A stretch of DNA of 64,000 nt from a bacterium (GTDB lineage: Bacteria; SZUA-182; DTGQ01): assembly GCA_040755755.1 (NCBI GenBank), contig JBFLZW010000024.1, forward strand, positions 1 through 64,000, given 5' to 3'. The notes beneath the pieces were generated by a model that was not told where the DNA came from, did no database searches, and saw only the letters and a program-made list of their open reading frames with translations. The translations under genes were made by a program, and so were the position numbers. Below, piece by piece: positions 58,612 to 64,000 of the stretch (within the stretch, counting starts at the first letter, position 1; the number at the start of each line of letters is the position of its first letter).

Positions 58612-59889
58612 TCAGCAGGCCCGGTCCAAAATGGCAGCCAGTTGCCCGGTCAATCGCCGCTTATTGAATTTTTCCAGGTATTCCGGATGCGGGTCAGTCG
58701 GCCAGTCCCCCTTCTCCCATCTGGTGTAAGCAGTATGGATAGCTTCAGCCACCTTTGCCGGCCCATCGCCGGTAAACAGGAGGTAGAAGTTCGACGAATA
58801 GTTACTGACCAGTTGAGCCACCTCCTGCGTGGAGTCAAGGGAAAGGATAGGCTTTCCGATCGCCAGGGCTTCGTACAGCTTGGCGCTGATCATATTTCCT
58901 CTGGAGCGCAGTAAAAACAGGGAGGAATCGGAAATATGCTGAAGGGCTTTTCGGCGGTTCGTATGCCCGCAGTGATGAACTACCCCGTGCAGGCAATATT
59001 TGTCCCTCATGCTTTGGAACCACTCCCTGTTATCGCCAAAATAGGAGAAGCTGATCCTCTGCCGGGGAATTTTGCCTTCGGCCAAAACCTGCTGCAATCC
59101 CTGGAAAAAGATATCCGATCCCGGCAGGGTCGGATAGAAGTTGCCGGTATAGATAATGGAAAACCGGGAGTCTGCTGGAGACGATGGGGCTGCCGTGGGC
59201 AGCAGTTCGTCAAAAAAACCGTTGTAAATGACCGAACACTTGCCCTGAAGTGCGGGATAGAGTGAAAGATATTTATCCAAAGTCCTCTGGCTGGTCACCA
59301 GCAGCCAGTCCGCCTGATGGACGACCATCTTCTCAAGCCTTCGGATAATTTTCCAATACAGACTGCATCCATTTGGCTCATTTGTCCCCATAGCCTCCTG
59401 GGAGACAGGGTCCCGAAAATCCAGGATCAGAAACTTGCCGGTCAGCCATTTCAGCATTATGCCGGTCAGGGTGGAGCTGAAAGGTTTGGCGGAAACATAA
59501 ATAATTTCGATCCCGTATTTGCGGATGAGCCGGTAGGCCGCCCACCAGGAAAGGGGGATCCAGCCCACAAAGATGTCAGGTAAGAAGAGGATATCAGCCG
59601 GATTATGGATGTGGTCATAGCCGAAAAAGCTCAGCACCCGGTTCATGAATCCGTTGAGCAGCCCATTGATCCTGGCCAGGTTTACCAGCGAGCGGGTATA
59701 AACAATCCCGACATGAGCGGGATGAGGCTCCTTTCCCAGCAGGCAGTAAGCCGGATCAGGATTTTTCACCGAGACCACGTAAGGCTGCCAGCCATATTCC
59801 GGCAGGTAACGGGAAAACCCCAGGGCACGCAAAGACCCTACATCCAGAAGGGGTGGATAATAGTAAGAGATCATGAGAATCCGCTTCAT
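58612..59889 (-). CDS. GT4-like glycosyltransferase
   Basis: 425 residues, GT-B fold. The N-terminus MKRILMISYYYPPLLDVGSL and the RALGFSRYLPEYGWQPYV motif are shared by a GT4 group in EPS loci; the second domain has SVIYNGFFDELLP, FSIIYTGNFYPTLPGSDIFF, RISFSYFGDNREWFQ and ISAKLYEALAIGKPILSL. The DFRDP motif (FLILDFRDPVSQE) also belongs to the group. The acceptor is unknown. It is 14 bp downstream of the deacetylase gene on the same strand. Confidence 0.85.
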   Translation of the reverse strand: MKRILMISYYYPPLLDVGSLRALGFSRYLPEYGWQPYVVSVKNPDPAYCLLGKEPHPAHVGIVYTRSLVNLARINGLLNGFMNRVLSFFGYDHIHNPADILFLPDIFVGWIPLSWWAAYRLIRKYGIEIIYVSAKPFSSTLTGIMLKWLTGKFLILDFRDPVSQEAMGTNEPNGCSLYWKIIRRLEKMVVHQADWLLVTSQRTLDKYLSLYPALQGKCSVIYNGFFDELLPTAAPSSPADSRFSIIYTGNFYPTLPGSDIFFQGLQQVLAEGKIPRQRISFSYFGDNREWFQSMRDKYCLHGVVHHCGHTNRRKALQHISDSSLFLLRSRGNMISAKLYEALAIGKPILSLDSTQEVAQLVSNYSSNFYLLFTGDGPAKVAEAIHTAYTRWEKGDWPTDPHPEYLEKFNKRRLTGQLAAILDRAC

Positions 59890-59902
59890 CGCACAGAACC
59901 TG

Positions 59903-60955
59903 TCATGGGACGGGGAGAGTCAGGTAATGGCTGAGGTCCCGCACAAAATACGGCAAAGAATCCGGCGGGGGAATCCGGTTCAGGGAAAATACGTCCCACT
60001 TTTCCGGGTATATGCAGCCCAGTTGAGCTGTACAGGCATACTGGAAGCCAACTTTGCGCACCAGGGCCTTGATCCGGGTATCATAATGCTCCCTCCGCCC
60101 GATCGGATAGGCAAACCCTTCCACCGGACGGCCCAGGTAGTGTTCGATAGTATTCTTGGAAACTCCCAGCTCTTCTTCAACCTTTTGGGAAGAAAGATGC
60201 ACCATATTCGGGTGACTGACCGTATGCGAGCCAAAGTCAAGGTTATGGCGGCTCATCTCCTGGACCTGCTCCCAGGTCAGGGGAGCATAATCATCGGTCG
60301 GAGGATGGCTGTCAAATTCCCGTCCTAAAAGATCTACCCATTCATCCGGACACATATTCTGTCGCCTCCAGATATAGGATATCAGCGATTCCACCATCTC
60401 AGGGTGGCCGCAGGGATCAGCCGAAAACCACGTGCGGTAAAACTTTGGAGGAAGAAGCCCGTTTTTTTCCAGAACCCACGGTAATTTGGGATTTTGCCGG
60501 ATCATGGCCCGCAACTGATCCCACCAGAACCGCCTGCCGGTGCTGATATACCCGGTGGCCAGGAAAATGGTCGCCGGAATGCGGTATTTTTTTAAAATCG
60601 GGTAGGCATTGAGGTAATTATCTGCATATCCATCATCAAAGGTGACCACCACGGATCTGGGAGGGATAAGAAGCCGGGCATTGAGACTTTTGACCAGAAA
60701 AGGAAGAGAAACCGGAGTCATATGCTCACTGAGAAATTGCATCTGCTTTTCAAAATTCCACCGGCTGATTCCTCCATCCTGACTATTGCGATGTCCTCCT
60801 TCAGCCTCCTGGTTGCCAATCCGGTGATACATCAGAATCAGGCAGCGATTGTCCCTGCCCCTTTTCCGTAAGAGCCAGGAATAGTAACCGCAGCGAAACA
60901 GGATGGGCACAACAAAGCGCTTGGTTCTGTATTTGATTTTATGGATAGCATTCAT
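59903..60955 (-). CDS. Polysaccharide deacetylase (NodB-like)
   Basis: 350 residues. NodB motifs: the catalytic Asp and metal-binding Asp in VVVTFDDGYADNYLNAYPIL, LATGYISTGRRFWWD, the metal-binding His pair in DFGSHTVSHPNMVHLS and FAYPIGRREHYDTRIKALVR. The size and context fit the exosortase-associated polysaccharide deacetylases. It removes N-acetyl groups from hexosamines of the polymer or precursor. No cleavable signal is obvious, only a basic N-terminus, so a cytoplasmic or membrane-peripheral site is likely. The gene lies 9 bp after the GNAT gene. Confidence 0.9.
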   Translation of the reverse strand: MNAIHKIKYRTKRFVVPILFRCGYYSWLLRKRGRDNRCLILMYHRIGNQEAEGGHRNSQDGGISRWNFEKQMQFLSEHMTPVSLPFLVKSLNARLLIPPRSVVVTFDDGYADNYLNAYPILKKYRIPATIFLATGYISTGRRFWWDQLRAMIRQNPKLPWVLEKNGLLPPKFYRTWFSADPCGHPEMVESLISYIWRRQNMCPDEWVDLLGREFDSHPPTDDYAPLTWEQVQEMSRHNLDFGSHTVSHPNMVHLSSQKVEEELGVSKNTIEHYLGRPVEGFAYPIGRREHYDTRIKALVRKVGFQYACTAQLGCIYPEKWDVFSLNRIPPPDSLPYFVRDLSHYLTLPVP

Positions 60956-60964
60956 TACCGAGGA

Positions 60965-62053
60965 TTATAAGTTACCGGACAGGAAAGAATATTGAGTTTT
61001 TAATCTTTTGATAATCGGGCGAATATATCGGTAAAGTATAGAGTAGGTGAGCGACTTCAAACCCATCGGATAGAGCTCAAGAGTACAAAAATCTTCCCGA
61101 TGATTAGAAAACTCCTCCTTCCATCGAGCATCGGAACCAAGGAATTCCAGCCTGTCTGCTTCCTTACCGTGAAAAAGCGAGTCGAGAACCATGGCGAACA
61201 GGACCAGCCCCGGGGCATACTCGCGGCAGTCGAGCCGGTAAGAGGTTTTCAGGGCGTAGTATTTGCGGTCTGACAGAATTCCCAAAACAAACGATACGGG
61301 CTGATCGTTAAAATACAGAGCATAAACCCGCGCTTTGTTCTGCCCGGCATAATGATCGAAAACCTCCTGATAGAAATGCATCTGATCCTCGTTGCGAATA
61401 ATGGCTGATCCTGCCTGAGCCTTCCAGGAATCCTGTTCTACTATCCTGATCAGCTCAAATACCTCATCCCGCTCATGCCCCTGCGATAACAGCTTCAGGC
61501 TGACCCGATGCTCTCTCTGTGCCCGGCGCACCTTGCGCCGTATTTCCGACCTGAACTTTGCTCCCTGAGCACTCAGGTAATCGTCGAATGTCCCGGCCAG
61601 GGCCACTGCCCGCATCTGCGATGGATATTTGCTGATCGGAATCCATCGCTCTCTGGCCAGCCGGTCAACATTCCTGCACAGAAGGGAGTTGGTGCTGGTA
61701 TCGGCAAAAACGAGTTTGGGGGGATAATACTTCCCCCTCAGGTACGCCAAAAGGTTCGAAATACCTCCCGTTGACTGCGGTGTGGCCAAAAAATCAGGGT
61801 ACGCGGAAAAGTTGTTGTCAATGAAGCCGATGGCCTTGTCATGCCGCTTCAAAACAACACCAGCCTCTAAATCGTCAGTCCCGTCCGGCAGGTACAGCAG
61901 AGTGAAAGTCTGGCCGTTGCCAAAATGCCTGATCCAGAGATTGAGCCAGGCGTGAGTTAAAAAAAGGTTGCTGATCTGGGAGCGCTGATAGAGATCGTCC
62001 CACAATCCCGCAATTTCCTGAAATTCCGGAAGGGTCTTAACCTCTCGAACCAT
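60965..62053 (-). CDS. FemAB/CelD-like GNAT acyltransferase, first gene of the distal operon
   Basis: 362 residues of the BioF2-like GNAT group: EIAGLWDDLYQRSQISNLFL, HAWLNLWIRHFG, AQGAKFRSEIRRKVRRAQRE, KARVYALYFNDQPVSFVLGI, YALKTSYRLDCREYAPGLVL and DRLEFLGSDARWKEEF. It probably transfers an acyl or aminoacyl group to the polysaccharide precursor, as suggested for its relative at 27318-28454. It is the first gene of a tightly packed minus-strand series that runs from here to 48969 without long gaps. No convincing promoter is seen in the 387 bp upstream. Confidence 0.85.
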   Translation of the reverse strand: MVREVKTLPEFQEIAGLWDDLYQRSQISNLFLTHAWLNLWIRHFGNGQTFTLLYLPDGTDDLEAGVVLKRHDKAIGFIDNNFSAYPDFLATPQSTGGISNLLAYLRGKYYPPKLVFADTSTNSLLCRNVDRLARERWIPISKYPSQMRAVALAGTFDDYLSAQGAKFRSEIRRKVRRAQREHRVSLKLLSQGHERDEVFELIRIVEQDSWKAQAGSAIIRNEDQMHFYQEVFDHYAGQNKARVYALYFNDQPVSFVLGILSDRKYYALKTSYRLDCREYAPGLVLFAMVLDSLFHGKEADRLEFLGSDARWKEEFSNHREDFCTLELYPMGLKSLTYSILYRYIRPIIKRLKTQYSFLSGNL

Positions 62054-62440
62054 TGGCTATAGCCATATCATCCTGGCGACTGTTTCAGACATTATCTGAC
62101 CTGAGCAAACCCTTGCCAGGCATAGCTTCGCCCCGTGAATTACCCTGCCTTTTTCTGGACTGGACCAAATATAAATACTGCTCCACACATAATGATAGAT
62201 GATTTTCCTGCAAATATGATCAAATAGTATAGACTTATCGGATAAATTTAGTATTCAACTGCATGGTGAGTCAGGTTTTCGGGGAGGAAGGTTTATTAAG
62301 GCGAATTTCCTGGTTTTACTACTAATGGAGGGATTCTTTTAAGATCTTTTAAGATAATGAGTTAACCGTCGTGGTAAAGCTCCGGTTAAATCCTCGATGG
62401 CAGGTCTCAGAATGGTGCTCGCTCCACCTTTGGGGATCGG
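62054..62440. other. Gene-free region upstream of the distal polysaccharide operon
   Basis: No coding frame with a credible start is visible. It should contain the promoter for the operon starting at 62053, but I find no clear sigma-70 box. A GG/GC pair near 62102-62118 on the minus strand has 9 rather than 10 bp spacing and is not accepted as sigma-54. Confidence 0.5.
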
Positions 62441-62899
62441 CTATCTATGAAACAGCGTAAATATAGCAATAATTGTCCCTGTCTGAGCTATCAGAAGACC
62501 AGCAACCCAACCGACTACCCATTTGATAACACTTGATCTGACCTGCTCTATCTCCCTGGTCAGCTTAAGCTCTACTTCTTTGATCTCTCCCCGAATCTGC
62601 TCTATCTCCCTGGTCAGCTTAAGCTCTAATTCTTTGATCTCTCCCCGAACCTGCTCTATCTCCCTGGTCAGCTTAAGCTCTACTTCTTTGATCTCTCCCC
62701 GAACCTGCTCTATCTCCTTGGTCAGCTTAAGCTCAACTTCTGATAATCTTGTATCAATTTTCTGTATATCCTCTTTCCCTGCTAGTTCCCGCTTGTGGTC
62801 ATTTACCAGGGTTTCGATGTCCCTTACTATAACCTGAGCCTTTTCTTTACCAAAGGTTCCTGAAAAAATATCAAATAATTCCATTACCTCTCTGCTCAT
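62441..62899 (-). CDS. Coiled-coil membrane protein with tandem 18-residue repeats (DUF1640/CCDC90-like)
   Basis: 152 residues. N-terminal MELFDIFSGTFGKEKAQVIV, as in the 84-residue paralogue at 1426-1680, a linker, then four copies of an 18-residue unit (EVELKLTREIEQVRGEIK) and a C-terminal membrane helix (VAGLLIAQTGTIIAIFTLF). The repeat length of 18 equals one heptad plus one hendecad, so a continuous coiled coil is expected. The charged helix ends in QVRSSVIKW at the membrane. The function of the family is not known. No RHH gene precedes it, unlike the first copy. Confidence 0.8.
   Translation of the reverse strand: MSREVMELFDIFSGTFGKEKAQVIVRDIETLVNDHKRELAGKEDIQKIDTRLSEVELKLTKEIEQVRGEIKEVELKLTREIEQVRGEIKELELKLTREIEQIRGEIKEVELKLTREIEQVRSSVIKWVVGWVAGLLIAQTGTIIAIFTLFHR
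62543..62758. repeat. Four tandem copies of a 54-bp coding repeat
   Basis: Units begin CTGCTCTATCTCC at 62543, 62597, 62651 and 62705, exactly 54 bp apart; the first three are nearly identical and the fourth diverges at its right end. They encode the 18-residue repeat of the coiled-coil protein. Confidence 0.92.
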
Positions 62900-63463
62900 C
62901 TTGTAGTCACCTTTGCTTCCTTAGTACACCGAGCGGAAAATCCGCGGCCAGTTAAAGCCGCCCCTTCACTCCCTCGCCCCCCTTTGGGGGGAGATGTCTG
63001 GGGTGAGGGGGGCGTCGTTGAACCAAACCAGCCGGGTGATTCCCGCGTCGTGTACTTAGCTTCCCCCCTACTAAGTCTATCAAGATCCTCTTTGAGGATT
63101 TAGATTATATTTATTTTATCACCTTTACAAGAATTACCATTGCTTTATTTTACTTGTCAAGCGCATAATTTACCATTTCCGAATTCGGCTCAATCCTCTC
63201 GTTTCCACGAAACAGGGAGCCACTATAGCAGCGGGAATCCAGAAGTAATTGCCATAACAAGGACTGGCGCTCATAGGCATGGAGCTTAATGATAGCATCT
63301 TTCCTCCATATCTCCCCTTTGGGGAGATGATTGGCAGGGAGCCCCTGTGACAGGTGAGAGGAGGAGCCGTGGGAATTTTCCATGGATTATCCGACAAGCT
63401 GCGAGGTGAGAATGAATATCAGAATCGCCTTCACCCTTGGGTATACTATATATGGAAATCTCC
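62900..63463. other. Gene-free 560-bp stretch with small hairpins
   Basis: No credible gene. GCCCCCCTTTGGGGGG lies at about 62990 inside a GC-rich patch (CTCGCCCCCCTTTGGGGGGA) and CTCCCCTTTGGGGAGA at about 63310 is a similar small palindrome. AAGATCCTCTTTGAGGATTT near 63080 is a further short hairpin. A promoter for the coiled-coil gene should lie here but none stands out. Confidence 0.5.
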
Positions 63464-64000
63464 TCACTCCCTGGACACCAGATACCCTTCTCCCGGCCTG
63501 ATGGGGTAATTTTTGCCGCTGCACCGGCTATAAAACCCGTAGGTAGCCTCCCATTTTCCAGAGCGGGTATTGAGCCTCTGCATTTCCGCCAGTTTATTGC
63601 TGTCGGTGTAGCCTTGCAGCCTTGTAAGAACCTCAAAAGAGAGAGCCTTTGTATCTTCAATGGGAAAGGATATCCAATTCACGCCCCCGCTCAATTCAGC
63701 CCCGATTTGGGGCAGGACCGTGTCAAGTTGATAAAAATACTCCACGCTCAAGGTGAGTCTGGGTCTATCTTCCCGCAAATAAAGCAAATATGCCTGTCCC
63801 TCTTTGATTTCGAAGTTATCGCCGCCGGGAGCGGAAGACAGCCAGCGAGAGACTGTTCTGGGGTTTTCCTGCCAGAGAGCATGGGCCGCCCCTGCCAGGG
63901 AATGCATGAGCTGGTATGAGGTGCTGCCTTCAGCCGGAACCTTTCCCGGATATCCGAAGAGGTTCAATCCTGCCTTGAGATCGATGGATGTCTGTTCTTC
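63464..64000 (-). CDS. C-terminal part of a large protein leaving the window
   Basis: The stop is at 63464 and the frame is open to the right edge (178+ codons), so the true start is outside. Two parts, GLNLFGYPGKVPAEGSTSYQ and GGVNWISFPIEDTKALSFEV, share a 'G-x-N-x-(I/L)-x-(F/Y)P' theme often repeated in large secreted proteins of uncultured bacteria. Between them are RWLSSAPGGDNFEIKEGQAY and LLYLREDRPRL. The second part ends KNYPIRPGEGYLVSRE, the same theme again. It is probably an extracellular repeat protein. Nothing catalytic is visible. Confidence 0.6.
   Translation of the reverse strand, partial: EEQTSIDLKAGLNLFGYPGKVPAEGSTSYQLMHSLAGAAHALWQENPRTVSRWLSSAPGGDNFEIKEGQAYLLYLREDRPRLTLSVEYFYQLDTVLPQIGAELSGGVNWISFPIEDTKALSFEVLTRLQGYTDSNKLAEMQRLNTRSGKWEATYGFYSRCSGKNYPIRPGEGYLVSRE

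Noticed and set aside
62100-62120. Possible sigma-54 site upstream of the distal polysaccharide operon
   Set aside because: On the minus strand TGGCAAGGGTTTGCT resembles the consensus, but GG and GC are 9 bp apart instead of 10.
62341-62440. Possible coding continuation after the coiled-coil protein stop (PIPKGGASTILRPAIEDLTG)
   Set aside because: It has no start codon of its own and no recognised family; it may be a decayed fragment but cannot be supported.
62543-62758. CRISPR-like regular repeat
   Set aside because: Units are contiguous with no spacers and lie in frame within a coding sequence, so this is a protein repeat.

Overview
The window looks like a chromosomal segment of a diderm (LPS-type) Gram-negative bacterium. 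It carries a TamA/TamB pair, a PagL-like lipid A deacylase, several outer-membrane beta-barrels, lipoproteins with LPP20 and FlgO/CsgG-like domains, and a large surface-polysaccharide locus of the kind often linked to exosortase/EPS systems. The gene style resembles Desulfobacterota (former Deltaproteobacteria) or a neighbouring candidate phylum. No rRNA or other universal marker is present, so the taxonomy is only an inference. No phage, conjugative module or CRISPR array is seen.

Layout. 1-2200: AT-rich accessory sequence with a broken DNA methyltransferase, a frameshifted ribbon-helix-helix (RHH) gene translationally coupled to a small coiled-coil membrane protein, and a zinc-ribbon protein. 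2600-5200: a compact ACP / ketosynthase / cysteine-less ketosynthase (chain-length-factor-like) operon. 5300-11400: an exported caspase-like protein, a lipoprotein sharing its C-terminal domain, and two LPP20-type lipoproteins, one with FlgO-like and DUF4384-like parts. 11400-18500: a truncated M32 carboxypeptidase, an M1 peptidase fused to an outer-membrane barrel, PagL, a CBS/DRTGG pyrophosphatase and an SH3 protein. 18800-21100: tRNA-Leu, tRNA-Cys, tRNA-Gly, half a GT9 glycosyltransferase, a nitroreductase and a DksA-like protein. 21300-27050: tamB and tamA.

27300-62050 is mainly a polysaccharide locus: two FemAB/CelD-like acyltransferases, one GT2 and five GT4 glycosyltransferases, a Gfo/Idh-SDR fusion, two asparagine-synthetase homologues (one lacking the catalytic cysteine), an ATP-grasp ligase, a PLP-dependent decarboxylase, an O-antigen-ligase/polymerase, CapA, a Wzx flippase and a polysaccharide deacetylase. 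Together these could build, export, polymerise and decorate a glycan with amide or amino-acid groups. A sigma-54 promoter motif with upstream palindromes precedes a secreted Pro/Thr-rich protein in this locus.

Two AT-rich accessory islands interrupt the locus. At 41-43.6 kb there is a nucleotidyltransferase with a HEPN-like remnant and an operon of transglutaminase-like, STAS-ATPase and DUF4325-like genes. At 45-49 kb there is a cluster of toxin-antitoxin genes, most of them decayed by nonsense codons, frameshifts and a 164-bp MITE with a 9-bp target duplication. Several families of short dispersed repeats occupy the gene boundaries. The right edge holds a second, repeat-expanded coiled-coil protein and the 3' end of a large gene that leaves the window.
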